The notes under the pieces: model-generated | Told to the model about the DNA's origin: nothing | The model's database searches: none | The model's input: only the letters and a program-made list of their open reading frames with translations | From: Brachionus rotundiformis | Lineage: Eukaryota; Rotifera; Eurotatoria; Ploima; Brachionidae | Direction of reading: 5' to 3' | NCBI GenBank assembly: GCA_016802295.1 | Contig: JAESIW010000203.1 | Coordinates: forward strand, 588,044 to 652,043 | Length of the DNA stretch: 64,000 nucleotides | Shown here: positions 32,801 to 44,842 of the stretch, piece after piece | How the letters are laid out: the number at the start of each line of letters is the position of its first letter | How positions within the stretch are numbered: the stretch's first letter is position 1 | Position numbers and translations under genes: made by a program

Positions 32801-35800
32801 AATTTTATAAGTATCCTTGAGCATTTAAGAGAAAAATACGCCAATAGGTCCCAAGGGAAAAGTGGAATAAAAAAATGATAAAAAATTTATCTTAATAGCA
32901 CACAATAGTTAATTATGCTCAAACTATCGAGAAAAAAACTCTCATCTCAGACTCTTTACCATGCTAAAGTTATTTAAATAATTAATGGTACATTATTTTT
33001 TTATTATAGACCTAAAAAAGTATGTATAATATATAAATATATATATTTAAATTTTGAAGCAATTAGGATATTTTCCATTTGTGAGATACTATAAATAGTT
33101 TTTGTAAAAATGATAAATGTTTATTGCAAATGAGAACCATGTTCCAAAATTGGGCTAATTTCTGAAGATTTTTCCGATATTAGCTTTGGTTCGTAAACCA
33201 AATGCAAAATATCAATATAATAGAAAACAAATTTTGTTTATAGAAACTTTAAAAAAATTGATAGGTTTTTTTTTCTTTTTTAACAATATAAAAGACATAA
33301 TTACGCAAATTGATAAAATTTCTAAGTTTTCACAAAACAAAAATCTATTTATTCTTTTCATTTTAAAACTAATAAAAACAAATTTTCTTCTTTAATGTAT
33401 TATACAAATATTAAGCAAAAAAAAAATTCAAATTTTTAAGAGATTAGAATAAAAATAAATCATTAAATAATATTTGATATCTATTGAGGTGTAATTAATC
33501 AATTTTATACCATTGATTAAAACAGTTTATTCAAATCAAAGTTTTTCCTCATTTAGCATAAACAACCTTATAATCAATATCAAACTTCATTTCTAATTTA
33601 AAAGTATTATCTAAAATTAGATTTGAAAATTTCAAAAGTTAATTAACCTTTTAAAAATTTATAAATGAACACTTTTCGAGACACCAAGTTCTTTTAACCA
33701 AAGATGTTCATCTTTTGCAAGCTAGTCAAATAGAATATATTGAGGAAATTTTTTCTGTGCGATTTGTAATAGTATGGTAGCGCTACTACCTGTATTTTGA
33801 TCTCGGTTAAATAGATAAACAATTTTAGCATAAAATATTTTTGAATTAATGGAATCGATATAGCGATTGAGGCCTAATCAAACTTTTAATCTAACCTAGC
33901 TATTTCTAATGAATATAAATGATATCTAATTGCAGACTTGGTTAGAATAGATTAAAATCTATCAAGAATTTCTTATAGATTAGTGTTGTTTTTTTCTTAT
34001 GTTGTGAATAGAAAGAACTAAATTTCAAGTTCTGGGTTATTTAGTTTCGAGATAATTAGAAATTTTGAAAGAATTTCTTCCAAAAGTGGTTTAACCATAC
34101 TCTTTGAAAAGCATTCGATTCAAATGATCCAAAGCTATTCCAATAAAATAGATTAATAATCAATTGGCTGCATCAATAGAGCAGCAGTTTATTTTAAGTA
34201 TGTAGAAAAGCATAAATCACGTAGTTTGGAAAACTTGCTTACTTTTTTACTTAAGCTTTACCTTGTGTGCGTAGTTGGTATTGTAATCTGAATCTTAAAA
34301 AAATGTGCTATCATCAAGCATGTACTAACATCGGATTTTACAGCAGGAAACAATGCAACAACTAAAAATGATAATGCTAAGCATTTATGTAATAGAATTG
34401 GAAAAAGTCAGAATTAGAAATAAAATAAACACTTTTAAAATTAGGAAAATACAAAAAAAGTAGAAATCGATTTTTTAAGTTAAGAGCTTCGATCCTGTTT
34501 TGACAGCTCTACCAACGCTTTATATGAGTTTTATCTCTTTTTTTGTTGTTTTTTAGATACTTAATCGATTAAATGAGTTTGTAGAACAAATTTTTTTTTT
34601 ACTTTTCTTTTTTAATACAATTACCATAATGGCTTTTTGGATAAATCTAAACCGGATGTTTATAGCTAAATGGCTAGGGTATTAAGTTACGTGCAGCTTG
34701 ATAAAAATTGTGTTCTAGGTTTAACTTTGGCACACAATTTAAAAACAAATTGTTCATTTTTTACAAAATAGACTAGCTTAATGTAATGATGACATGTATA
34801 TTGTGTTACCTTAGAAACCAATTGTGTAAAAAGAGATCATATTGATTTCTGCCTTTACTCATATAATTAGGAATTTTTTTAAATTAAATTTGCTTTTTAT
34901 AAATATATAAATTTTTTATTACAATTGAATATAAATTAAATCAAGATCAATAATTCAATTTTTGTTAATTAAATAATAAATCATTTTAATAAATAGTCGG
35001 TTTTAATGAGCAAAATTTAGTTTAAAAGGCACGAAATTTCTTTCAAATCATAATCAAAAGAAATCAGTGAATGGCATGCTTTTCATTCTGTCAGTAAACC
35101 AAAGTGGATTAGACTGATTATGATAAAATATTTCATTGGTATTAATTTTCCCTCCCCAAAAAAAGGTTATTCTTTCTAAATTTCTATAAGTTTTGCCCTT
35201 TAAAATTTTTAATCATATGACCAGCTTAAAGATTATATAATTAAGACAAAAATTTCAAAATTATATTAAGTATTGAATTAATTTTTTGTTTTTTAATTAA
35301 AAGATCGAGGAATGAAAAGTGATTAAATTCGAATTGTTTGGTTTAATGATTTAAAATAAACAATTTGATTCTGTGTCGGACATAAGGCCTTCCTTCTTAA
35401 AAAAAATTTTATTAAATCTTTTAGAGAAATATCTTTTGTTTGTAACAAAAAATTAATAAAGAAAAGTTAATGGTAAAACTTGTGTTAAAATTTTGTTTTA
35501 AAATAAAAAAAAATCAAATTTAGTGAAATTTTTTATAATTCTAAGATACTAAGAGTTAATAAGATAAAAATCATAAAAATATAGTATTTACAGTATATTA
35601 TCTGTTTCAAGATTGTAGTTTAAGTTTTAATATTTATTTTATTTGGTCAAGAGTTTATGGTTAACACTTTAATTTTTTGAAACATTCGAATAAATAAGAA
35701 GATTATTTAATTAAGTTACTTTCTATGAAAAATTGATGATAAGATTTGGCTTCGTTGATAAAGATGCAGCTTCACTGCTGAAACGATGCTCACCTTTGGC

Positions 35801-36440
35801 TCCTAAAAGATTACCCAAATAAAAAAAAGCTGATATTCTTTATTTAATTAAATATGGTTTGGCTTAATTTTTTTTAATAAACAACTAGAATTTAACTCAT
35901 TTTAAAGCTTTATTAAAAAGTTTAATTTATTTAATTGTTATAAACTTTTTATTTCGTTTATATCATTAGATACTTTTACGTCAATAAGAAGCAATTATCT
36001 TTTTTTTGTTTTTTTAAAAAAAAGCAAAGCTTGAATTTTTAATTCTATTTGATGTTCTTTTCTAATTTTTTTTCTAATATGAAAAGATAATTTAAATATC
36101 AAAAACTATTTTAAATTTTAATTTATTGTGTAATAATTTGCCAAAAGATAAAAACAATGAGTGAAAAAGCTAGGTAAAATCAAACTAACAAAGCAAATCC
36201 TTATTCATAAACATCTTAGATGATAAAAATTTGTTAGAAAAATTATCTATAATATTAATAATATCTACAATACGATATTTTCTAATCTAAAAATCTAAAG
36301 GCACTATCAAATTTAGCTAAATGGACGTCATTAATTCGAAAATTCATTTATTTATAAACTAAAAAATTGAATAAAAAAAAATCTTAAAAATAATTATTTA
36401 GATTTAATTAAGAAAAATTTCGTTGTTTAGTTAGCCTGCG
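29900..36440. other. 6.5-kb gene-poor region
   Basis: Mostly AT-rich with long homopolymers. Short open frames here have no coding character. One small stretch at about 35725-35821 looks more coding-like than its surroundings and is listed under findings. A single TTACGTAA lies near 32650. Otherwise nothing recognised. Confidence 0.5.
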
Positions 36441-38708
36441 ATGCTCTCAAAGCAATTAGCTTCAAAGCTAAAGGAAGAAAAAGAAAAGGACCCGTCGTAC
36501 TCGGCCAATCTTCAGTGCGACCGTCTGATCCGGACAGTTTCGTGCAAGCACGACCCCAACCATGCCATTCGGCGCGCTAACATCAACATACTTCAATGCT
36601 TCGATGAAATAAAACTTTATGCTTGCCAGAAAAACCAGCACGAAGCGGAGCAGCAGAGCCCGGAACAAGCTGATACCGATGGCACCAAGAAACCAATGTC
36701 TTCCAAGTTGCCGAGACGAAACCAATCATTCAAAGTCAATTACAACGAACCGGAAATTGAAGAAACAGATTTGAAGCAAATTTTGGACAAGGTGGTAAAT
36801 TTTATTACCCAAAATAAGCCAACAGAATGGTTCAGCTTGAAAAATCAGCCAGATGAGCCCAATTTAATCGATCTTGTTCACAATGCTCTTTGGCATGTAG
36901 ACTACAATTTGAAGCGCAATAGTGATTTTATAAACGAGCTTACCAGGCTATTGGACACATCGCGGACTCTCAAACAAGAAGCTCAATTGAAAAAGCTTTT
37001 GCAAAATTTAGAAGAAGAGAAAAACTTAGCCAAATCGCTGTCGAATCCACCATCACCTTTGCTTAATAGCCAAGATAATCGATCGCTAAAAGAGGATAAA
37101 AAAAAGACCAGAAGCTTTCGCGGCTTTAACTTCAATAGATCCAAGTCAAAGTCAGGCTCGCAGCCAAACATAACCATCACTGACCAAAACTCTGAGACCA
37201 AATCAAATTATTTAACATTGCCAGGACAACAAAGCAGACAAATATCAGCCGCATCATCAATCACCAATTTGGAAAACAATTTTCAAAAGCACTTAAAACT
37301 AGCTGAAAATCAAACTCATGAAATAAACAATTCTGATTATAATTTATTAGAATTAGAAGTGGAAAAAATTTCCTTCTATCTTGACTCATTGTTTAAGAGT
37401 TGGAGCAAACTGAGCGACAAAAGTAACCAAGAGCTGGATTTGCTTAAGTATTCCATCGAATTTCAGCACATATTTAGCGCATTGAACTCGCCAGTGGTTC
37501 TATCCGATTTGGAACAGAGTTTGTTCAAGCTAAATTGGCTAATAACAAGCAAGTCTGGCTACTGCGAGCCAAATTGGAAGACTAGTGTGGTGTCCATAAC
37601 TCCATCTACTCATGACTCATTTATTGGTGTCAATTTGCTTAAAAACTACTACAAATACGTCAAATATGACTTTGTATCTTATAAATTGTTCACAAGACAA
37701 CTTCAGCTAATACAAATAGGAGCAATTCTTCTCAACCTGATACACAGAGTGATTGTTTTTTACCGAGAAACAACCACTTTGTCATCAATAACAAGCACGC
37801 TCAACGGCTTGAACAATGGTAACATGCATGGTACAAATTTTTTTAATGACACATTGAATCCATCGCTGTTGTCGCTGTCATTTTCGGCCGATCGATACAG
37901 ACCCATTAGTTGGTCGGCCAACCACATAACTCTTTACCATGTGCAGAATAAGAATGATGGAGATAAGGGATCGCGACCGGTGAGTCGATCTTCGTCGACT
38001 CGCCGTGCCGAGACCAAAAATTTCTCCTCCCGAGAGGACCAAATAAGAAACATCAAGACCGATTTGTTTATCCAGGAGATGCGCGAGTTTTTGGACACTT
38101 GCTCGGCAAGATTGAATATCCAAGCCGATTTGACTAATCGCACTGGATACTTTTACATAGTTAATCAATCGACTGGCTTGGTTTTGCAAGCAGTCGATTT
38201 TACCAGTCAGACAACACTCAAAGAGCAGATTGAAGAGAACCAGAAGCGCATAAAAAATAGCAGTATTAAGGGACGATTGAATGGAAACAGAACCACACAG
38301 ACCATAAACAAAGGACCAAGATTTTATTTGATGCCAAAGAGCAGTTCTATCAATATTGCGGTTCCAGAAGATCAAAGCTTGCAAAAACAAAATGACAACG
38401 ATGAACAATTGTGGTACTACTATTTGATAAATGGATGCATAGCCAACAAAGTTATTAGAAGTGGTCATTGCATGGCTGCATCTAGTCTAAATCCCAAATC
38501 GCCAGTTACTTTCTGGCCAAATGTGAAAACTACCAATTGTAGTTGGTATTTGAATATAGCTGAACAGACAATAGTCAGTGGTTTAAATGATGATCTAGTT
38601 CTTGATTATGTGCTGGTAGATGAGCCGCCAAATCAGAGATATGCAGTTGTGATAGATAATAAAATACCTAATAAAGCATCGCAAAAGTGGTCAATTGAGT
38701 TTTGTTAG
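36441..38708 (+). CDS. Unrecognised 755-residue protein with possible C-terminal beta-trefoil
   Basis: I do not recognise the family. The reading frame is intact over 2.3 kb with normal codon use, so it is a real gene. Visible parts: a basic/acidic N-terminus with several Cys (SANLQCDRLIRTVSCKHDPN), a helical region around 110-210, a Ser/Lys-rich linker (about 210-290), a helical middle (about 300-470) with a hydrophobic stretch near 430-450, another low-complexity segment with RPVSRSSSTRRAE, and a C-terminal part from about 570. There GYFYIVNQSTGLVLQAVD, QLWYYYLINGCI and ASQKWSIEF resemble the QxW-type repeats of ricin-like beta-trefoils, suggesting a ligand-binding fold. No signal peptide is seen, so a cytoplasmic role is likely. 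The ATG at 36441 opens the frame. Confidence 0.8.
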   Translation: MLSKQLASKLKEEKEKDPSYSANLQCDRLIRTVSCKHDPNHAIRRANINILQCFDEIKLYACQKNQHEAEQQSPEQADTDGTKKPMSSKLPRRNQSFKVNYNEPEIEETDLKQILDKVVNFITQNKPTEWFSLKNQPDEPNLIDLVHNALWHVDYNLKRNSDFINELTRLLDTSRTLKQEAQLKKLLQNLEEEKNLAKSLSNPPSPLLNSQDNRSLKEDKKKTRSFRGFNFNRSKSKSGSQPNITITDQNSETKSNYLTLPGQQSRQISAASSITNLENNFQKHLKLAENQTHEINNSDYNLLELEVEKISFYLDSLFKSWSKLSDKSNQELDLLKYSIEFQHIFSALNSPVVLSDLEQSLFKLNWLITSKSGYCEPNWKTSVVSITPSTHDSFIGVNLLKNYYKYVKYDFVSYKLFTRQLQLIQIGAILLNLIHRVIVFYRETTTLSSITSTLNGLNNGNMHGTNFFNDTLNPSLLSLSFSADRYRPISWSANHITLYHVQNKNDGDKGSRPVSRSSSTRRAETKNFSSREDQIRNIKTDLFIQEMREFLDTCSARLNIQADLTNRTGYFYIVNQSTGLVLQAVDFTSQTTLKEQIEENQKRIKNSSIKGRLNGNRTTQTINKGPRFYLMPKSSSINIAVPEDQSLQKQNDNDEQLWYYYLINGCIANKVIRSGHCMAASSLNPKSPVTFWPNVKTTNCSWYLNIAEQTIVSGLNDDLVLDYVLVDEPPNQRYAVVIDNKIPNKASQKWSIEFC

Positions 38709-39800
38709 TTTAAAAAAATAGTTTTTTTTTTTTCAAACTTTTTATTTATAATCTAGATTAGTTTTTGATCATTTATTGTTTTAATTAAAAAAAAAAAAGA
38801 ATAAGAGATAATTTGTTTTTAAATTTAAGGAAAAAAATCAAGACGCAAAATATAAACAACGAATGTCTTTGAGTTTATATATGAGATTATATATTTTTTA
38901 TAATTTGTTAAAATTAATTATATTTATTTATTTATTTGAAATTAATAAAATAATTTAAATGATTGTATTTTTTTTATTTGAAAAAATATAAGAATTGATT
39001 TCATAATAGAACCATTAGTAAGTATAATTAAAACGAAACATTATTTTGGCCGATTGGTAAAGTATAATAAAAGAATCAGGAATAGATAAAAGTTATGAAT
39101 TGTTTTAGAATAATAATTTGGTATATAAAAGATATGATAAATATTTTATGTTAAAAAAATTAATTTTCATTTTTTAAAATTGTTATTTAGTATTTGAAAT
39201 TTAACTCTGGATTAATTTCAGAATAATTATTATAAATTTTTCTATCTGAGTTCAATAAACATAAAAGTAAATATTATTTTATAATTTTTTTTTCAAATCG
39301 CTTATTACCAAGATTAAAAAACGGGCCATTCAAATTTTATTTCATAATTTTTTGTTTTCTTTTCTTTCTAAATACTTAATGTTGTTCAAAGTTTATGTAA
39401 TTATATTAGAAATAAATTGACATGTTATTTTAATTATAAATCATGTGTTAATATCATTGTAATGACGAGAAAAAAATTAAATTTATATATTTTGACGCTA
39501 TTAAATTTTTAATAAAATAATTAAATATTATTAATAAATGAAAGATCTCATTAAGCTTGAAATATCATTCAAATGGTATTTAGTATCATCTATTTGAATA
39601 GATTTTTTTATTTAATAAAATGTGTAGTTTTATTTAAATAAAAAGATATTTTTTTCATTCTACGAAAAGATGAAAAATTCGAAAATTAGGTCCTTATCAT
39701 TTAGAGACAAATCGCGTATTTAAGTCGAATTATAAATATAAATTAAAGAAATTTAAACAAAAAAGAAAAAATATAGACATTGGCAAATGGTTGGAACTAA
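38709..39800. other. Intergenic DNA between convergent genes
   Basis: 3' flanks of the plus-strand trefoil-like gene and the minus-strand PSMD12 gene. No gene seen. Confidence 0.5.
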
Positions 39801-41400
39801 TTAGGCTTTGGCAGCATGAACCATTTCTTCTTTGTTTATCAAATGAGTTGTATTGTTGATAGATTTCATTAGATTAGTTAAATTATGACTCCAATCATTC
39901 AGAACTTCATTGATATCTTTCTGACTCTCAAAAGTAACTATACCAGCTAGCCGATCTATTTTGCCACTTACAGTCTTATTTGTCACCAAATTAGACAAAA
40001 ACTCTTCAGTCTCATCTTCAGTCAAGTCCAACAAATTAGCCATTCTTTTTGTCGAAATTCTGGTATAGTACTTGGCCATAACTCTCATGTTCTAAATGTT
40101 TATATGTTAGATATGATTGATCTTCAAAAGTTTTTAATTCTTTTTTTACATGTTCAACAATTCTGGTTTTGAAATCAGCCCATCTTTTGGCGCCTTCTTC
40201 GCTTTTGAAAGCATCCGTAGCTGGCAAATTCGAGTCACCAACTTTCAAGTCTTGCTCAAAATGCTCAATTAAACTTCTCCAATTTATGACTTCATCGGTT
40301 TTTATCAGTTTTACCAACTCACTTTTTTTAAACAAAAATTTAAATTTAAATGAATAAATATTAGATTAAATTAAAATTTGTTTATTCACTTGTATTTGGG
40401 AAGCTGTTCCAAATTTTTGTCCTGGCTAACAATGTGCAATAGGTTTTGTTGTTCGTTTCCATAAGGAGATAGTAGCAAATAGATAACTATATTTTTAAGA
40501 GCTTCTTTCATCATCAGATTATTCTCTTTAATTCGAGGGGTGTCATAAATTTGCTTATAATGTTTGCATACAGCAAAGTAATTGGAATCATGTTGATCCA
40601 ACTTTATCATTAACTCATAAAATTTTAATTTCAAATCCTTGATAAAAACAAATTAAAAATATAAATATTGTTTATAATTTTAATTAGGAACTAAATATAC
40701 ATGTAATTTTTCATCTTCAAATGAGCGGATACTTATCTTACGACTGATAATTTGGGTTCGGATGTAATCTCCTTTAAGGAGACAAACTCTCATTTGTTCG
40801 AGCAAAAATTCGATTTTTTCTCTTTTTTCCATTGATCCATAGGTCTCTACCTGTAGCTCTTGTAAAATCGAAGCTGCTTCATCAATATTTCCGGCAGCTT
40901 CCTTAAATTCGGCCAGCTTACGAGTCAATCGTGCTCGTTCGATCTCTACATAGATTTTGCCAGCTGTTACTGTTCTAAGTGTGTCTATTAGCTTCAACTT
41001 TGTGTCCATGTCACTTATTTGGTCCACATATGTGCATGCCTCTTGGACCATCTTGGTTACCGCTTGTTTGAGCTGAGAACGTCTTTTCGAAAGGAGATGG
41101 ATGTTTTCATTTAATGCTTCAAAATTGCGTTGTTCAAAACAGAAGCGAACAATTGTGGTCAAGAGACGAGACGTCGAATGAGCATCACTGGCCACTCTAG
41201 CCTGCTTTTCTAGCTGAAGCAATATTTCTATTGCCTCTGGCAAACGACCAGCCTTTAATAAATTTTTTGACAATTAAAAATAAAATTTTTAAATCCCTAA
41301 TTAAAAGTACATTGGCCATTTTTTGACATTCGGGAATCTTTTCTTCCACAACAGCTGAATAATCAGCTTCTTGTTTTTCCAATTTACCATACAAAGACAT
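39801..41400 (-). CDS. PSMD12: 26S proteasome non-ATPase regulatory subunit 12 (Rpn5)
   Basis: Five exons: 41400-41311, 41252-40701, 40637-40390, 40321-40150 and 40091-39801, with introns of 58, 63, 68 and 58 nt. The joined protein has 450 residues against about 456 in human. It is a scaffold subunit of the proteasome lid in nucleus and cytoplasm, made of TPR-like helices followed by a PCI domain that helps form the lid horseshoe. Blocks nearly identical to human include LLSKRRSQLKQAV, GKIYVEIERARLTRKLA, ASILQELQVETYGSMEK, DYIRTQIISRKI, MAKYYTRISTKRMA, FLSNLVTNKTVSGKIDRLAG and TTHLINKEEM. All intron phases agree with the family alignment. Nothing odd apart from very short introns. Confidence 0.96.
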
Positions 41401-41989
41401 GGTTAAGCTTTGATTATGATATTTTTATTTCTAAAAGTAGGTAAAAGCATTAAGGTAAGAGGGAAATAGTCCGAAGTGTTGTTAATAATTTTATTTTAAA
41501 TTTGCTCAATCATTCTTTTGAAAATGGTTTAAGTAAAAAATTTTAAATGGTACATAACAAAGCAGACAATTTTTAAAATTTGCTTCATTTTAAATTTAAA
41601 TAGCTAGTTCTTTAATGAGTTAATTTTTTTGTCTTTCAAATAAATAAATTCAAAAAAATAAAAATGAATTAGTAATTCATTTAAATTTGATACAAAAATG
41701 TTGATCTTTTTTAGAAAAGTTATGGAGAAAAATAAATTATAAAAAGTAATTTTTTTTTGTTTTAAATTGAAAATTTTTTAAATATTTAATTTAATTCAAA
41801 AAAGACAGTTTTTTATATAAATGTTATATATGTTGGTAACAATTTAGAAATTTTTTAAAACTTAATATACACTACTTATCTCTATTTATATTAAATGTAT
41901 ACTCAATATAATCTAATCCATAATTTTGAATTAGATAAACAAAAAAAAAGGTCATTATTAAAAAAGGAACTTTTTATAATTTAAATAGG

Positions 41990-42023
41990 CCTCTCAATAT
42001 CAGGAGTTTATAAATATTTTATT
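41990..42023 (+). repeat. 34-bp direct repeat, copy 1
   Basis: Starts cctctcaatatcaggag and is identical to 42370-42403, 380 bp away in the same orientation. Flanks differ. Confidence 0.8.
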
Positions 42024-42369
42024 TTAATTTAACTGTGCTGAAAATTTAACTCAAAAGAATGACTCAAAAAATGAGCTTTAATTCAAGAAATTGCATTGTT
42101 TTAATGAAGGATTAATTTAATCAAGCTTTCAGTTACAATAATATAATATCTACAAACTCATAAAAAATTGAGTTTAAATTTATCTATGTAAAATATTTTT
42201 CAAATAGATTAATTATATAATTTTTGGTAGCTTATTTGATAAAAATAAAATAGATGAAGTGTTGATGAGTCTATCTTGACAAGAGCACTAGCCTGTTGAT
42301 TAGCCTTGAAATTGTAAGGCAAAATAAGGATGATAAAAGGGAATTTAGAATTATTTAAGAAAAAATAGT

Positions 42370-42403
42370 CCTCTCAATATCAGGAGTTTATAAATATTTT
42401 ATT
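42370..42403 (+). repeat. 34-bp direct repeat, copy 2
   Basis: Second identical copy of the unit at 41990-42023. Confidence 0.8.
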
Positions 42404-43199
42404 CAAAAATTTTTTTTAAGGATTTTGTTTATTTTTTAGCAATGTAATATAAACATAGATTTATTAATGTATTTAAATTAAAAAAAAAAGATGATCAAAT
42501 AAAGAAAGTAATAATGATGATTAAAAAGATAACCCATATTTCAAAATATTTCAAAATTTGTTAAATCCATAAACTTTTTTTCGATTTTTTAGTTTATTTT
42601 CTATACAAACCCAACAAGCAAACGAAATGAAGAGACAAAATGAAATAAAAGACCAAAATGAACCAAGTGACACATGTACACTTAAACGTTTGATTGTAGC
42701 CGCTTCACAGTACATCATAGTCATGATTTTTATGTGTTTAAAATTGTTTAAAAAATTGCTTTATTTTAATTTAGATTCTTTTGTTAGCAAAGTGACGAAA
42801 ATTCATCTCAGAAGAAAATGATAAGATAAATGAGAAAAAAAAATGAAAAAAAAAAAAAATGATGAAATTATAATTAAAAAAGTCTTTAAAAAGAACCAAA
42901 GAGACTGAATATTTAAATTATTTTTATTTTTAAAGATGGTGAACAATGTTTGAGTCAATTGTGGCCATGGTATTCACTTTGATCTCTTGTCTCCCATTTG
43001 TATTAAATGAAATATGCTGAATAAAATTGTATTGTTATTTTTTTATTAATTTATTTTGCACCTTAGTAAATAAAAAATTTATTAAAAAAAAACAAAAATG
43101 GGTAAAGAATAATATTTTGGAATAAAAATTAGCAGGATGAGCCCAAGACCTATTGGTTAGTGGTTAAACAGACAGCCTTTTAGTCTTAGTTAATTACAT

Positions 43200-44842
43200 T
43201 TAATGACTTGGTTCGTCGATAGTATCAATATTATTTAATAGAGTCATATTGATCTCAACCTTATTGGTCTCTTCGTTCAACTTATCAACCGAAGATTGCA
43301 CGGGCGCAATGTCGCTACTTATCGCTGGTGCCAAATCAATTTGGGCTTAATAGGATTTAAATTCATCATATAAAAATATGCAGTGCAGTTTATTTAATGA
43401 TTAGTCTAAAATGATAAGATTAACAAACCTGATGTGCCATTGTTGGGCAAAATTCCCGAATTGGTCATGTTGCCGGCCACGTTTCCCATGCTGGTCGAGA
43501 GACCGGCCTGATTTTGGCCCATAACACCGGGTGTCGCAATGCCATTGCCGTTTCCGCTGCCGTTGTTGTTGTTGCCATTGTTGCCAGTTTGGTTTTGGTT
43601 GGATGTCTGGTTGCCAGGCGGATTTAGGTTTATGGCAGCGGCGGCCGCTTTCTGCTTAAGCATGGTCCAGTCAAATGTGTAGTCATACTGGTGGTTTAGG
43701 GTTCTGAACAAAATACGGAACAATTGGCGCAAGTACATGTAGTCCGGACCTTCTTCAAATCTCAGGCCGCGACAATAGTTCAAATACATGGCAAATTCGG
43801 CCGGAAAACCCTAATTTAAATTCAAATTAAAAATTAAAATGAACACAATAGATAATGTGGTGCTAGTTTGCCAATTTAGCCACAAAAATGGACTCGATTG
43901 GCTTATTTGCTTTTAGTCTAATTGGCCGAACAGATGCCGCAATGGTGGTGAGCATTTTTGGCACCAAGTTAAGCTAATTTTAAGCTAATTTAAGCTAATA
44001 GTAAAGCTAATGGATAAAAATGGCATGGATGTATTTATAATTGGTCCAATTGACCAAATAAATAGATAACTTGCCTTGCAGAGAACTTCGACAGGAGTGC
44101 TCATTTTTTTCTCGCTTATTTTTTCATATTTTTGTTTTTTGGTGGCCGCTTTGAGACCTTGCCACGGCAGAGAGCCCCTATTGAAGTACATGGTGACGTA
44201 TCCAAGCGATTCCATGTCGTCACGACGACTCTGCTCTATGCCCAAGTGGGCGTTTATGGACGCGTAGCGAGCCGTGCCAGTCAAATTTTTATCTTCTCTG
44301 TACATAATGTGTTGACGTGTGCGGTTGTCGCGGTATTTTTTTGCCAAGCCGAAGTCGATTAGAAAAACTTTGTTACAATGCCGACCAATTCCCATAAGAA
44401 AGTTGTCCGGTTTAATGTCACGATGTATGAAATTTTTGTTGTGAACAAATTCAATGCGGCTGATCATTTGGTCGGCAAGCATAAGGACAGTTTTCATGGT
44501 GAAGCGTCTGGAGCAAAAGTTGAACAAGTCCTCCAAGCTCGGTCCCAGCAAGTCCATGACCAAAATGTTGTAGTCTTTCTCGACGCCGTACCAGCGTATG
44601 TGCGGTATGCCAACACCGCCTTGCAAAATTTTGTACAATTTACTCTCATAGAGCAGCTGTGGGTGTCTGGCCTTCACGGACTCGAGCTTCACGGCTATCT
44701 CCTCTCCATTGGTCACATTTATGCCCAAGTATATGTCGCCGAACGAGCCCGAGCCAATCTTGCGCACAAGACGATACTTGCCGCTCACTAGAAACTCTGA
44801 TTTGTTACTCGAATGACTCACTCCGCTTCCCGTTTGATCCAT
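43200..44842 (-). CDS. CSNK1A1: Casein kinase 1 alpha
   Basis: Three exons: 44842-44075, 43810-43429 and 43345-43200, giving 431 residues. The kinase domain is almost identical to human CK1 alpha: GSGSFGDIYLG, AVKLE (K52), LLGPSLEDLFNFCSRRF, HRDIKPDNFLMG, DFGLAKKYRD, the CK1-specific SIN in ARYASINAHLG, and DYTFDWTMLKQKAA at the end of the domain. CK1 alpha is a cytoplasmic/nuclear Ser/Thr kinase that primes beta-catenin, Ci/Gli and PER proteins for turnover. The tail after residue about 330 is lineage-specific, Asn/Gly-rich (NQNQTGNNGNNNNGSGNG), and longer than the human one. Intron 1 uses a GC donor (AAG|gcaagt). The start is the ATG at 44842 before DQTGSG; an upstream in-frame extension has no ATG. 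Confidence 0.95.

Larger units (their letters stand above)
41401..43199. other. Intergenic region with a 34-bp direct repeat
   Basis: Lies between the CK1 alpha stop and the PSMD12 start, both minus-strand. It holds the direct repeat listed separately. A 64-codon frame at 42627-42821 was considered and not accepted. The remainder is AT-rich with no recognised feature. Confidence 0.5.

Noticed and set aside
33186..33395. 69-codon open frame
   Set aside because: Lys/Phe/Ile/Asn-rich translation typical of AT-rich non-coding DNA.
42627..42821. 64-codon frame beginning MKRQNEIKDQNEP
   Set aside because: The first half has plausible codon use, but there is no motif, no partner exon and the second half is AT-driven; not enough to call a gene.
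43140..43199. A-box-like TGGTTAGTGG just after CK1 alpha
   Set aside because: No B box or tRNA fold follows.
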